A stretch of 64,000 nt of DNA from Gnetum montanum. Taxonomy: Eukaryota > Streptophyta > Gnetopsida > Gnetales > Gnetaceae. Below, piece by piece: positions 21,573-34,602 of this stretch; the stretch's first letter is position 1, and the number at the start of each line of letters is the position of its first letter. The notes under the pieces are model-generated. The model ran no database searches. It worked only from the letters and a program-made list of their open reading frames with translations, and had not been told where the DNA came from. The position numbers were made by a program, and so were the translations under genes. Where the stretch lies: positions 375,350-439,349 of the forward strand of contig MNCI01035086.1 of assembly GCA_015680685.1 (NCBI GenBank). Direction: 5' to 3'.

Positions 21573-22362
21573 TGATGGGACATGATATCGCATGGGCCGT
21601 GATACTGCGTCGAAAGCTGCGATATCATGTACGCGATATCACAGCCCATTGCCAGTTTTATAAATAAGAGGCAGCTCTCCCTTGTTTATCCATCTAGATT
21701 TAGACCTTAGCTAAACTCTTGCCATTTTTCCATTCTAGAGTTAGAATAATTTCCATGTGCCTGCAGTAGGAGTCCCAAAGTGAACGGATCTTTATTCGAG
21801 CAATTTTGTACCTGAGCACAATATTGTGTACGGCAATAAAGATGAACTTTTGGATAAACCTTGTAGCATATGGACTAAGCTAAATAGGAATTTGATTATT
21901 TTTAAATTTTTAAATGCTTTCTTAAGGACTTAATGTCTCTCAACCCTCAACTCTCAGTATGACCGCTTCGAGCATGTGCGTTACACATGGTAATCCTAGT
22001 AACGAATAGTGTTTGATAATCCTAGTAGCGTTGCATTAGTTTAGGGTGTGAACGGCAAGTGGGAATAGATACTGATGCTAGGATGATTAGAGCTTAGTTA
22101 GTTAAAGTTAGTTACTTAGCCTCTTCACCCTTTCCTCTCTCAGCATAGGCGATAGAAACATAAAAGATATAAAAATCACATGCCTCAAGCTTACTTAACC
22201 ATACAACCGTGAAAAATACAAGTAAGCTTGGAAGGACAACGATTGATTAACCTTAAGTGTTCCATAAGACATGTAGGCACTTAGTCTACAGAGTTTGACC
22301 AGATCACGCATGTAATGCTCATATTCGTATGGTTGAGTGTAGGGGTACCTCGCCACTCATCA
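21573..22362 (+). repeat. Solo LTR of an Athila-like element, 790 bp
   Basis: Starts TGATGGGACATGATATCG and ends CACTCATCA. ACTAC occurs on both sides (21568-21572 and 22363-22367). No internal element sequence is attached, so a full element was reduced by recombination between its LTRs. Four GATAT-type boxes and TTTTATAAATAAG (about 21657-21669) are present, with CAATAAAGAT near 21834. Confidence 0.9.
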
Positions 22363-22679
22363 ACTACCCACTTTGGAACTTGTTTTTAAAAAGTGTCAAC
22401 CATTAATGGAGTTTAGGTTCTAAGGGGGGTAGGAGCAGCAAAGCAAATTCACATGATAAGTATTAAGCAAGCTAAGAGATTAGTCAAAAAGGGTGCAACT
22501 ATGTTGGTAGTAAAAGTAACTTAACCTCGTAAATCTTCTAACATTAAGACCTCAAAATAACAAATAATATAAAGATTTAGTATTTGGTGAAACTAGGAAA
22601 TTACCTCCAAAAGAACTATTGGACATGCCATTGATATTTTTGGTAGTACAAAACTAGTTTCAAAAGCCTCTTATAGGTT

Positions 22680-23380
22680 TTCCACCTCTAAATTAAGGGA
22701 ATTGAAAGTACAATTAGACCACTTGTTGGAAGAAGGGAAGATTCAACCTAGTGTATTACCTTGGGGTACTCTAGTTTTATTTGTTAAAAAGAAAGATGGT
22801 ACATTAAGATTATGCATTGATTATAGGGCATTGAATAAAGTGGTAATTAAAAACACCTATCCCTTACCTAGGATTGATGACCTATTTGATCAACTTATTG
22901 AAGCATGTTATTTCTCAAAGATCGATTTAAAATCAAGTTATCACCAAATAAGGATCAAGGAAAAAGACATTAAGAAAATTGCATCTAGAATTAGGTACAG
23001 ATTATATGAGTTTGTGGTGATGCCATTTGAATTAACCAACACACATATGCAACATTCATGGAATTAATGAATAATATATTTTGAGAATACCTTGATCAAT
23101 TTTTTATCATATTTATCTATGATACATTTGTTTACTCTAAGTCAAGAGAAGAACATGTAAACCATTTTTAAATTACAATGGAAGTCCTAAAGGAACATCA
23201 ATTAAAAGAAAAATTAAGTAACTGTGAGCTCTTTAAAGAAGAAGGATCATACTTGGGCCATGTAGTGTTTGAGAAAGGATTACAAGTAGACCAAGCTAAA
23301 GTTAGTGTAGTTCGAGATTAGCTAGAACTAAAAGATGCTACAATGGTTCATAGTTTCTTAGGCTTAACAAGTTTTTAACA
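22680..23380 (+). pseudogene. Reverse transcriptase of the chromovirus
   Basis: [44 protein letters not shown] and [15 protein letters not shown] are classic Ty3/gypsy RT blocks. The catalytic YxDD motif is degraded to IYDT near 23115. The thumb and connection follow (HQLKEKLSNCELF, YLGHVVFEKGLQVD, after frameshifts). The first 121 codons from 22702 are open, then stops and frameshifts appear. It continues the protease frame from before the solo LTR. Confidence 0.85.
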
Positions 23381-25303
23381 AAGTTTTATTAAAGATTATT
23401 CTACTTTGGTAGCCTTCTTGACTGGCCTTTTCCAAGAAAAAAATGTGTTTAAGTTCAATGAAAAATGCAAGGAAGCTTTCCTCACATTAAAGATGCTACT
23501 CACAATAGTGCCTATCCATAAAATTTTGGATGAAGAAAGATCATTTGAAGTATCTATAGATGCCTCTAGAGTCAGAATTGGTGCAGTTCTTTCATAAGAA
23601 GATAAAGTGATATGTTTTGAATCTTGTAAATTGCAGCCCATGATTTAGAATTACTGGTAATTGTTCATGCTTTGAAATTTTGAAGACACTATCTCTTTGG
23701 AAGAAGATTTGTACTAAAAATAGATCATAAAAGTCTAGAATACTTGTAAAGACAACCTATCTTGAATACCCAAAAATGACAATGGGTAGAATTATTGGTC
23801 GAATATGATTTTAATATTAAATATATTCTAGAGAAACAAAATATAGTGGTTGAAACTCTTAGTTGAATGTGGAACTTGATGATCAACATTGTGACAACCC
23901 TTATGGAAGAAGAAACTAAGGAACAAATAAAAGAAGATCCTTACTTCAAGAAGATCCTAACCAATACTTATTCTAAGCCTCATTATTAACTTTAATTAAT
24001 GGTCTATTGATGAAAGGATAGAGGGTATGTATACTAGAAGAAAATGTGAGACTTAAACTATTGTCTAAAGCTCATGAAGTATGCAAGACATCTGTGATAT
24101 GTTAGAACTTATGTGATGATACATAAATTTTATTTCTAGCCTAGAATGAAGAATGATGCATCTTCATACATTAAAAATTGCCCAACCTACCAAAGAACAA
24201 AAGTTGAACAAAATAAACCAAGTGGATTACTACAGTATTTGGAAGTCCCAACCTAGAAATGAGAAGATGTTACTATGGATTTCAATGTGGGATTACTACT
24301 AACTTAAAAAGGAAATGACTCAATCTTGGTAGTGGTTGATCTCCCATCCAAAGATGGATGATTTTATAGCTTTTAAGTCTACAAACACAAATGAAGAAGA
24401 GCCCAAAAATTTATATGAGAAGTATTTTAGTTACATAGGTGTATAGAATCAATCACCTTGAATAGAGATCCTAAGTTCATATCCAAATTTTGGTAAAACT
24501 TCTTCAAGGAACCTGGGACCCAATTAAAACTCAACACAGCATACCACCTAAAGATAGATGGTCAAATAGAAAGTGTGAACTAAATACAAGAAGATATTCT
24601 AGAAAGCTACATTGGAAGTAGACCAAAGACATGGGAGAATTACTTGCATCTAGCTAAATTCACCTACAATAATAATTATCAAGGATCCATACATTAGATA
24701 CCATTTGATGTTGTATATGGATCAAATTTCCATACACCACTAGCTTGGGTTGGCCCAACCCTAAGAGTGGAATGAAAGGATGAAGAAATGAAAATAATGA
24801 AAAATATTGTTACAAGAATTAAATAAAATCTACAGGTAGCCCAAGACAAGTATAAGGGATATGCATACCAACATCTACTTAAGAAGGAATTCCAAATAGG
24901 GGATTAAGTACCACTAAGAGTAAAATCCACCACGAGTTCCCTTAAACTAGGAAAATATGCTAATTTGGCTCCAAGATATTGTGGATCCTTTGAAATCTTA
25001 AAGAGAATTGGTGAAGTATCATATTGATTAAATATTCCAAAAATCCTAAGCATTCATCCATTCTTCCATGTAAGGTTGCTAAAGAAATTTCATGAAAATG
25101 ATGTGCCTTATGTGCAAGATTAGAATACTTTGCCCCTAAGATTCAATGCTAGCTTTGAGATCAAACCAATTGTGATCAAGAATCATAGAACCAAGAAGCT
25201 TCATAATAATACCCTCAATGAAGTACCATCCAATCGTCAAATTTTGATCAACAAACTTGGGAAAGGAGTTTATTATCAACACTTACTCTCAACTTTTTGA
25301 TCA
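23381..25303 (+). pseudogene. RNase H, integrase and chromodomain-like end of the chromovirus
   Basis: FEVSIDASRVRIGAVLS is the RNase H start; LVLKIDHKSLEYL and VEYDFNIKYILEKQN follow. The integrase is badly decayed: an H2C2-type region near 24030-24200, a core with few recognisable residues, then FTYNNNYQ and PFDVVYGSNFHTPLAWVG. The tail shows LGKYANLAPRYCGSFEILKRIG and IHPFFHVRLLKKF. Finally FEIKPIVIKNHRTKKLHNN and a TWE triplet in a shifted frame correspond to a chromodomain, which identifies the chromovirus branch. Many stops and frameshifts. Confidence 0.7.
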
Positions 25304-25484
25304 TCATGATAGTGAATAATAAATTATATCTACTATTAAAGAAATAAATTATATTTTGTAATTCATAGTCTTTTATTTGTACATATGATAATGAAGATAA
25401 TAATGGAACTGAAAATAAGGAGCATAATGAGGAAGTACTAGTTTAGCAATTGGACATAGAGGAAGCACTCAAGGATGAGATAGA

Positions 25485-25501
25485 TGCTTAAGGGGGTAGA
25501 T
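25485..25501 (+). promoter_or_regulatory. Polypurine tract of the chromovirus
   Basis: GCTTAAGGGGGTAGAT immediately precedes the 3' LTR start TGTAAC. Confidence 0.75.
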
Positions 25502-25987
25502 TGTAACATCCCATCCTTTGTTAAGGATGGAACTGTACTATAATCATGTAATTTTCCTTCTAAAGAAGGGGTGCTTCATTATGAGAACTTGAAATTATTC
25601 ACAATATCCCTCAAGAATGGGTTAGACCAATGGCATTGAAGGCTAGGCATAGAGGTCATGGTGGCATGGAGTTGTCGAGCTAGGATTAGTAAGTGATAGG
25701 AGCTAGGTGAGTAAGATAAGAAGGGATTAATCACCCTTTTGGCTAGATAGCCTAACCATGGTGGCAATGTTGGATTGCCTGTAAGGTCTTAAGTGTCACA
25801 TGAAGATAACCCAAAGGGTGTTACAGTGTATCATCCAACATCAATGAAGTTTTTCCTTACTTTTATTCTTGCTTAATTTAGTGCCTCAATATTATTTTCC
25901 AAGTTATCTAATTATAATTTAATGTGCATGATGGACTAATGCAACAAATGATCGTGTTTTATCAACATTTGGAAACAAGATTTCATA
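25502..25987 (+). repeat. 3' LTR of the chromovirus
   Basis: Begins TGTAACATCCC and ends TTTCATA, where CA has become TA. Diverged copy of 7301-7796. Confidence 0.85.
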
Positions 25988-25992
25988 CTCAT

Positions 25993-27240
25993 TGAACATT
26001 ATACACACTATGCAAAATTCAATAAAAATAAAAATAAACAAACTACAATCCATTCAACCTACCTTGCAACATATGGTAATACACCAAAAGAAAAATAGAA
26101 AAGAAAAAGAAAAAACAAAAAATATGTTTATAGAAAGAAAAAGAAAAAATAATAGAAGATACAACTCAAACAACATAGCAATAAAACTAACTAGGATACA
26201 ATCAATATAATAAGTCATACTTCAAACAACATCCTACAAAATATAACAACCAATCCTATATACGGCACATAATAAAATGCTATAGAAAATACTATAGAAA
26301 AAATTGCATATACCTCTACATTGTATATTACTAACAACACAACAAATAACACCACATAAAATTAACTAAATATAACTCGCATAAAATAAAACTATAGAGA
26401 ATCTAGTTGCAAACATAGAATTCTTCATAGAAAAAACAAAAGAGGAGATAAATAGAGGAAAGAGAAAAAAGAAATGAAAAAGAAGAAATATATTTATATG
26501 ATAATATAACCCATAGCCATCTTGCAAATTTAAATTCATACTTTAAGGATAGAAAATGAGTGTGGTGTAAAATGTTAATTACATTTGCAACCTTTGTTCA
26601 ATTTCCATACTCTCAACTAAAAGGTTTTGAGGAAAAAGAAACATAAACAAATCCCACTTATTATGGCAATAAAAGCATTGAATATCATTTCTAGAGTGCT
26701 TTCTAGATTTTATGTCCATTATATGCTCTCCACTTACCAAGCCTTCAAATTTCACTCCTACAATAGAAACTCTCATTCTTTTTCTTTTCTTGTTTTTTTT
26801 TTACATCTATTTTGCCATGTTGAATAAAACTTTATCAATAAGACTTAATCAAATTTTTTCTCAATCTTGAGCTTTCATAATCATGTCTTTTGAATCTTCA
26901 TTAAATATTCTTGAAGGTTTATTTGCCTTCTATGCTAGTGCCTTATGCAATCCTTGTTAAATAAGCAAGTCTTGCACTTAAATCTTCTATAATTTAAAAT
27001 TTTTTTATTAAAAATTTTTATTTTAAAATTTACATTTGAAAATTTTGCTACCATTATAATGATTTCTTACATAAATGCCTTCTCTGCTACCATCTATAAT
27101 TTAAATTTTGAAAATAATTTTCAAATTAAATAAAAGAACCAACAATAAATGATTTTGTATAGAAATTCAACTTTCTTATTCCTAAATCAAGAACCTAACT
27201 TGTACACCTTCTAATAGAAAAAAAATCCTATATATAATGC
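25993..27240. other. A-rich DNA with a possible antisense copia gag scrap
   Basis: 26080-26170 and 26430-26500 are strongly purine-rich (AAAGAAAAAGAAAA). On the minus strand 26579-26776 encodes DIKSRKHSRNDIQCFYCHNK, resembling the basic stretch and the start of a CCHC knuckle of Ty1/copia gag, but the His-x4-Cys half is gone. No other gene signal. Confidence 0.35.
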
Positions 27241-27280
27241 TATAAATTATTGTTGGATTATTAAACCCAAATCAATTGAT

Positions 27281-27460
27281 ACCACTAGTGTTAGGAATTT
27301 TGAAGATACAAGATGCAACTACTTGTTTGTAACTTCTACTTTTTAATAGGAGATTTGTATTTGTAAAAAAAATGTGTATTAAAAATTTTATTTGAAAATA
27401 TAGATAGTTTTGAGTTGATGTATGAGTGCCAATAAAATTACTAGAAATGAGCTAATGAAT
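27281..27460 (+). repeat. Copia-LTR-like fragment, second copy at 52889-53060
   Basis: The two copies share CCACTTAGTGTTAG / CCACTAGTGTTAG, GTTTGTAACTTCTA(G/C)TTTTTAAT and TATAGTTTTGAGTTGATG. The other copy follows the end of a copia polyprotein, so this is likely part of that family's LTR. Confidence 0.6.
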
Positions 27461-28351
27461 AGTTAATAAGATAGGCTACGTTGACACATTCCTGTCAAAG
27501 CAACCCCATCGACATATCCTCATTGATGCATGTTAGGATACATTGACATAGATACGTCAATGCTGATGCAATTAGTGCCTATATAAATGCACTCACCCCT
27601 TGCATTTATGACACCATTTGATCATAGAGTTAGTCAAATTATTGTAGTTTCTTTCCTCTAGAGTTAGAATATATTCCCTGTGAGTGTCTATAGTGTAGAT
27701 ATATGAGATTGTACAAAGTTTTATTTGAGTGCTCATGTAGCTAGAAACATTTGCATGATCGAAAAGAAAAGTGAGATTTTCTACATCCATTTTAGCACTT
27801 AGACTAGTTTACTATTTTTTTTCAACACTTTACTTTCCATGCACTTTACATTTATGTTCTTCAATAATTAATGTAATTAATCATAAACACATGAGTATGA
27901 CCACTTTGAGCATAATGTATTAACACTTGGTAATCCCAGTAGTAGATATTTGGCACACCCAATATTAACCACTTGATAACCTAGCAGTGTTAATACTAGT
28001 TCAAGATGTGTACAGCAAGTGGGAACAAATATTCCATGTTAGGATAGTTAGCTAATGAATTAGTTGATTAGTTAGATAATTACTTATTCAACCTTTACTC
28101 AACCATCTAGCCATTAGGAGAAAATATATTAAAATTTATTCTAAAAATACATATCTTATATCTTAACCATATTTAACCATACGTATAGTTAGACATAAGT
28201 ATGGATTAAGAAGAAAACAATCTTGCAACCCCATGACTCACTTTTAAGAATATTGGCTAGCTAGGTAACTAAGTCTACAGAATTCAACCAAATCACTAGT
28301 GAACGCTTGTGATTTATATGGTTGGATGTAGGGGATATCCACCACTCATCA
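27461..28351 (+). repeat. 5' LTR of the 27.5-33.6 kb element
   Basis: It ends CCACTCATCA at 28351. The left edge is set where similarity to the copia-like fragment stops; a clear TGATGA start is not visible. The TATA-like CTATATAAATGC is near 27577-27590. It has no GATATCGC boxes. The shared LTR blocks (GTAATCCCAGTAG, GTATGGTTG-like, GTAGGGG) are present. Confidence 0.65.
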
Positions 28352-28352
28352 T

Positions 28353-28370
28353 TAGCACTATTGTTGGGGA
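28353..28370 (+). promoter_or_regulatory. Degraded tRNA-Asp-type primer binding site
   Basis: TAGCACTATTGTTGGGGA in the PBS position, with several changes from TGGCGCCGTTGCCGGGGA. Confidence 0.6.
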
Positions 28371-28517
28371 CTTATTCTAGCTAAGTATGCTAAATATTAT
28401 TATTAACTAGTAAATTCATATACAAGTGTTGTGAGGCGGACATAATGAAACATCTCTTCTTCTTCATAGTAATAATAGTAACATTATTCTAAGGCATACT
28501 TAAGATACATTACTAAA

Positions 28518-31020
28518 ATGGATTTTGATCATAGAAATGAATCTTCTTTGCATGAGGATAAATCCAATATATAACAAAAAAGGCAACAGGAAAGGACACA
28601 TAGGACTACTAGTGATAAGCCCTAATAGCTAAAAGTCATCTATGTCCATTTGAATACCTATTATATGGACTTCACCTTTATTCTCCACCAAGATGAATAG
28701 TTATGCTGGAGAGATATGGATGGTAGCATTATGTTACCTCTTGACTAACCCATTCTTTCCATGCTCATGACCCAACTCATGAGATTGGACACTGAAATAG
28801 TAGGGTTTGAGTATGAAACCATGGATGAAATCTCTAGGGACTATTAGCTTATAGAAGCATAGGTTTGGAAAGACAAACACATGGAGGCCCACTATGAACC
28901 CTCCAAGGGTAAACAAATCCTAACACCATTATTCCTATAACCACATAAAGATTTCTTTTCTAGGCACTCTAAATGCACTAACTCTCCTTCTTTATTTGAG
29001 AAGGACATATTTCACCAATAGTTGCAATCAACCATGGAGAACCTTAGTGAAGGAAAGACAAGGTCCAAAGACCAAGGAACCTCAAAAGGTAAGTGTCCTA
29101 GTCATTCATCTAAGGACAAGGAGAATGATAAAGAGAAGGAAAAAGATAAGAAGAAGGATTAGGACAAGGATGAAAAGAGAAGAACTAGAAGACATCAATA
29201 TTCTAGTCCTCCACCTTCATCATCCTTCTTATCATTAAATTTTGATAGGAGGAGCCATGATCGAGACAAAGGCAAGGGTGATCAAAATAAAGATGGAGAT
29301 GATAGAAGGTCCCATCGTGATGATATGAATCAAGATGGAAGCCAATAGAGAGAGGAATAAGAGCACCATCGAGAAAGAAGGTATAGAAGGACTTGCCATA
29401 GGAGGCATAGTCATAATAGGAGCCACCATAGATATGATGACGATGATGATGAACCATTACTAGCCATTAGAAACATGTTGAATGTTTCAGGAGTTAGATT
29501 CCATACTATGCATCAAAAGGATAGTAGGATCAAAAGGCTTGATATGAATAATATCTTGAAATTCTAAGGAGAGTATAGTACAAATCCCCAAAGTCATCTA
29601 CAAGCTTTCCATGATGCTTGCGACTTACAAAATCTTGAGAATGAGTGGCAGAAGCTAAAATTATTCTCAAGGATACTTATCAAAGAAGCAAAAAGCAAGT
29701 ACCAGTCTTTAGAGCTGGAATCCATCCAGAGATGAAGTACAATGTTGGAATTGTTTAACAATAAGTACTAGATGTACTCTAGAGTGTCTAATTTGAGGAA
29801 ATTATGAATCCTTGGATGCAACTCTCGGTAGGTACTACTCTCTCTTTCATTAATGCCCAGGCCATGGATTCTCTCAAAGGGAGTAACTTTGCCATATCAT
29901 AGATGGGATCTGGAATAAAACAAGGAAAACTCTTGGGATTAAATCCATCAAATCCAAAGTCTAATCAAATAGGTGATAAAAGAATAAGGGGCATTGAAAA
30001 AACATGAAAGTGTGGAGGAATATAATAAAGACACCTCCATTCACAAGAGGGAGGTATATTTTTGCGATTCAAAGAAGGAGACATCACTAGATGAAGTGGT
30101 ATAGAGAAATCCCTTGCTAATACAAAAATCCATTACTAAAATATCAACTAAGGTAGTCAAAATATAGGACTCCTTAGATGAGAAGTTCCAAACTACTTTT
30201 AAGATTATAGAGGAGAAGACAAAGTAAGGGAGTAGTGATTAAGATAGAAGGAGAAGGAAAGATATAGAAAGGGATTATAATCAACAGAAAGGTAAGGTTG
30301 TAGTAGTTGATAAGGTTGCATATTCAAAAAATAGATGATGATGGGTGTGAGATTTACCAGTATGAACATACCAAGGGATGTTGTTCTATGTTGTTGCATT
30401 CACAAGAATTTGGGGCATATGTCTTAAATCCAAAATTGTGAAAGAGGTAACCACGTAGGAGCTTGCATTACTAGCAAGGAAATTACATGAAGTAGTTCCA
30501 TCAAACACAATATTATCTAGTGAAGCACCACCTTAACCTTAAGAATAGCATCAATAGTTGCAAAATCCATAGTCATGGAGGATGCCACCACCATGATAAT
30601 AGTATCCTTGTCAGTAGCTAGACCCTTATAGATATTATGTGCAATAGCCCATATCTCCTCACAGCTCTACTAGCCACACTCCTTTTGCTCATCATTGCTA
30701 CCCTTTAGAATATTATTAAGCCCATACTCTATGACCTAACTCACCCTTTACTTATCCTTCTCAATATACCTCACCCAACCCTACATCATCTAATACCATC
30801 CCTTTACCACCTAATCCACCTACGCAAGGAGAAATTCCACCATAGCCACAATAAAGAAACACCTTAAGGGCTATTAACTTATATCTGGATAACAATATAA
30901 GTGGTTCTAAGTATAAACCTTGAAAGAGGGCTTTCTTCAGGACAAACAACTTGCAAAAACCCTCATCGGCATCTATGGTTGCTAACCCTATATCCACCAC
31001 TTTTGAAATTACTCTCTAAT
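28518..31020 (+). pseudogene. gag: gag of the 27.5-33.6 kb element
   Basis: ATG at 28518 starts MDFDHRNESSLHED. The charged middle (29080-29450) encodes Lys/Arg/Asp/His-rich sequence. The gag core follows: HLQAFHDACDLQNLENEWQK, YQSLELESIQR and MLELFNNKY. A zinc-knuckle relic (Y-Q-Y-E-H-T-K-G-C-C) is near 30350. The Pro/Tyr-rich tail ends near 31020. Many stops and several frameshifts. It is clearly homologous to the gags at 12146, 34603 and 51846. Confidence 0.65.
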
Positions 31021-31099
31021 CTCCTTTAACCAAATATCCTCTAATGTCCATAATGTTATGTTAACCCATGTGGTCACTGATTAGATAAAGGTAGGCCAC

Positions 31100-33634
31100 C
31101 TTGCCAGGAAATAATTTGATCCTAGGAGTCCCCTCATCTATTTGCAGATCACAGGAAGTGATACATGTAAGGCTTTATTAGACTTAGTTTGTAGAGTTTA
31201 ATTTCATAAGAAATGTATAAGATTTATAATGTACCTTCACTTAAGAAATGAAACATCAAACTAGAGCTTGCAAATCAGTTCATGACCATCCCTTTGGAAT
31301 TAGTGAAGGATATTATGATTACTATCTATGGGTGGTGTTATCTTGTCAATTTCCTAGTGATCCATGTAAATAATTGTAAGGGGGAATTCCCTATAATCAT
31401 AGAAAGGGCTTGGCTTAGCATAATTGACACCAAGATTGGGATGATAGACCTTTTCTGGGAAATTTTCAAGGAAAATGAATTTGGAAAAGTAGAGAAGAAT
31501 TGAGTTCCATGTATCACATAGAAAGACATAAGGTACCATTGTGTGTAAAGGATATGAGCCATATAAAGTACATCAATTACAACATGTAAGACATATGTCA
31601 AGGAATCCAATATTTAAAAGTACTTGTATGTAGTCGTCACATGATAGGAAGGTACATAGTGATTGATAGCAGATACTGGAGCATACTCAAAAATATGCAT
31701 GGAACTAGCAGAAATCTTCATAAGTGCTTACATTGACAATATGGATGAAATAGAGTAGATCCATAGCCAACTTCCCTATGCATTGAATAAGATGAATTAG
31801 GGAGATTTGGAGATCCTAGATCAATTTAACTAGGAGCCCCTTGAACTCAAAACTTTATCAACCAATCTAGACTATGCTTTTATTGACAACGGTAAGTCAG
31901 TAATTACCAATGCTACCCTTGCTCAATCACAGAAAAGAAAATTTCTAAAAGTGGTGAAAAAAATAACCAACAACCTTTTCCTAGTTATAACATGAACTAA
32001 TAAGGATAGATCCATCGATACACCAACATCAAATCTACCTAGACTCCTCCATCAAACCAAAAATGTGGCCATAGAGGAGGTTGAATCCAAAGCTCACATA
32101 AGTTGTTAAGGATGAAATTAAATAACTTCTTAAGGTGGGATTCATTTATCCTAGTGTGGACTTTGAGTGAGTTACCCCACTCATAATTTTACCAAAGAAA
32201 GGTGGAAAATGGAGGGTCTACATGGACTACCGATTGTTGAATATGGAAACTTTCAAAGATCATTTTCCATTATCATTTGTGAACTAGGTGCTAGATACTG
32301 TTTTAGGGCATGGATACTAAAAGTTTCTAGATGGTTATAGTGGATATAACCAAATCCAGATAGCACCAAAGGATCTGGCCAAAACAACCTTCATAAGTCC
32401 TTAGGGAACTTTTTCATACAAAAGAATGCCCTTTGGCCTTTGCAATGCCCCTACTACTTTCCAACAGCTAGTGCTTAGCATTTTTTAGTAGAAAATTGGT
32501 AGCTGTGTGAAAGTCTTCATGGATAAATTCTTCACATATGGCATCAAATTTGAGTAAGCCTTGGACCATTTGGAGTAGGTGTTGAGACATTCTATGGAGA
32601 CCAACTTACGACTCAATTAGTAGAGAAGCCATTCAATGATTCAAGAGGACATAGTCTTGGGGCATAAAGTTTCAGAGAAAGGGATCAAACTAGACTTAGA
32701 AAAAGTACAAGGCATTTGAGGAATTACCAGATAACTTGAAATGGTAAAAGATATGTAGTCATTTCCTAGACATACTAGTTACTATCAATGATTCATTGAG
32801 AACATCTCCAAAATTTCCAAATCGTTGGTGGAGCTAACAAAGATGGATGCATCATTTAAATGGACTAAGGAATCAAGCATTCTAGTAACTTAAGAAAAAT
32901 CTCATAGAAACTCTAATTCTAATAGCTTCAGATTGGTCCAAACCTTTTCATATCATAATAGATGCATTCAATTATGCATTGTGAGTAGTGCTTACATAAT
33001 TGTATAATTAGAAACATCCACATTACATTCATTATGTAAGTAGAAGCATTGTGGGTACACACTTGAATTATATCACCACTAAGAAGGAGCTCATGGTAGT
33101 GGTATACTCCTTGGAGAAATTCAAGCACTATGTGCTTAGATAAAAAATCTTTGTACACATGGATCATAGTGCCATTAGGTTCCAACAAGCTAGTGGTAAA
33201 TCGCCATGTTATATGGTGGTTGGTGATTTTGCAAGAGTTTGATCTTACAATGGTGGATAGAAAGGGAATTGAGAATGTGGTTGCTGATCACTTGTCTTGA
33301 TTACAATGGGATAGCAAAAAAGAGGATGAGGAGCCTTTATCTTATCAATTTCCAAATGAATTCTTATTTGTCAAATCCATTGATGTTCATACTACTAGAG
33401 GTATGAATTGGTTTAATGATTTTCTCTCCTATCTCCTCGCTTAGGAGACTCCAGAAGAATGGGATAACAAGAAGAAACAATAATTTTTTCACCATATCAA
33501 GCACTATATGGAAATCCAAGGTAACCTTTATAAAGTTTGCATAGACAGTTTGGTGCAATGGTGTGTGCTGAATCTTGATCAACTATGGATCTTCTAGGAT
33601 GCTCATGAAGGTTCTTGGAGGGGGCATTATGTGG
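31100..33634 (+). pseudogene. pol: pol remnant: protease, RT, RNase H, integrase start
   Basis: Protease relics are ITGSDTCKALLDL (31140-31180) and the ORF 31282-31503 (MTIPLELVKDIMITI). RT blocks are LPKKGGKWRVYMDYRLLNME, FLDGYSGYNQIQIAP and RMPFGLCNAPTTFQQ (32180-32470). YMDD-type catalysis is lost: the motif reads FMDKF. RNase H and connection follow to about 33300. An H-type zinc-finger start, EGSWRGHYVV, reaches the insertion site at 33634. Athila/Tat-type RT by the KKGGKWRV and GYSGYNQI pattern. Multiple stops. Confidence 0.75.
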
Positions 33635-34440
33635 TGATGAACATGTTTTTGCTATCTACCATGATGTCGCATACACGACATTGGGGTATATACTCCAAGT
33701 TTATAAATACCATGCCTAGGCCCTAGTTTTTGATAGTTTTCAAGTTAGTTTTTAGTTAGAGTAGTGAAGCTCTTGCTGTTTATTTTCCTCAAAGTTAGAA
33801 TATTTTTTGAGTGCTCGCAGAAGGAGTCTAATAAGTGTACAATTATTTGTTTGAGCATTGATGTACTTGAGTGCAGTAGTGTGATAGGAATAAAAGAAAC
33901 TCTTTTGACAATCCTTGTAGCATTGAGAATGGATTATATTTTCTTGAATGAATTTTACTTTCCTGCTCTTTACTTTAATGCATTTGAATTAAGCAATTTA
34001 TTTCTAGTTGTTAATGAACATAGGTACAACCACTTCGAGCATACATATAGTACTCGGAAACCTAGCAACGCTTAATGTTTGGTAGCCTAGCAGCACTATA
34101 TGTGTTCAAGATGTGTTCAGGAAAGTGGAATGGTTACTTTTGTTAGGCTAGATAGGCAATAAAAAATTAGATTTTAAATTACTCTCTCTTCATTTTTGTT
34201 GTAGGTGATCAAATCTATAGAATATAAAATAAGAAAAATCATATACCTCAATTGTACTTAAGCCATACCCTTAAACCTCACAAGTGTAGTTGGGAAGACA
34301 ACAAACATTCTTAATGCCCATTTCACTTCCTAGAAGAGCTAGTCTACTAGATAACTATAGGTCCACAGAATTCAACCAGACCACACATAATACCTTAGTG
34401 ATTCGTATGGTTGGGCGTAGGGGTACCTTGTCACTCATCA
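33635..34440 (+). repeat. 5' LTR of the truncated element, 806 bp
   Basis: Two degenerate boxes (GATGTCGCATACACGACATT) sit before TTTATAAATACC (about 33698-33710). The right half carries the common GGTAGCCTAGCAG and GTATGGTTGGGCGTAGGGGTACC blocks. Confidence 0.85.
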
Positions 34441-34441
34441 T

Positions 34442-34459
34442 TGGCACTATTGCCAGGGA
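34442..34459 (+). promoter_or_regulatory. tRNA-Asp-type primer binding site
   Basis: TGGCACTATTGCCAGGGA, three changes from the tRNA-Asp-type consensus, one base after the LTR. Confidence 0.75.
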
Positions 34460-34602
34460 TCTTTTTGTTGTTTTGTGCACTATCTAGGATCCAATGAGCA
34501 GTATTTAAATCATTGGAATGAACCTTAGACTCATATCCTGTTATACCATTACTACAACCAATTATCAAAAGCACACTGTGATTTTTATTTCTCTAACCAA
34601 AA

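Larger units (their letters stand above)
7301..25987 (+). mobile_element. Old Ty3/gypsy chromovirus with nested insertions
   Basis: Related LTRs of 496 and 486 bp lie at 7301-7796 and 25502-25987. Flanking pentamers are CTCAC (7296-7300) and CTCAT (25988-25992), a target duplication with one difference. An initiator tRNA-Met-type PBS follows the 5' LTR, and a polypurine tract precedes the 3' LTR. Gag, protease, RT, RNase H, integrase and a chromodomain-like end are in order between 20068 and 25303. Two younger insertions interrupt it (11149-19663 and 21573-22362). Without them it is about 9.4 kb, with a leader of more than 3 kb before gag, long for a chromovirus. It is inactive: every domain carries stops. 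Confidence 0.8.
27461..33634 (+). mobile_element. Athila-like element, 5' part, cut inside its integrase
   Basis: An LTR (start approximate), a degraded tRNA-Asp-type PBS, gag, protease remnant, RT, RNase H and the beginning of integrase lie in order on the plus strand. At 33634 it is interrupted by the LTR of another Athila-like element. The remainder of its integrase and its 3' LTR are not found downstream in this window. Confidence 0.75.

Noticed and set aside
27461-28351. Exact left boundary of this LTR
   Set aside because: No clear TGATGA start or target duplication is visible, so the coordinate is only approximate and no insertion-site claim is made.
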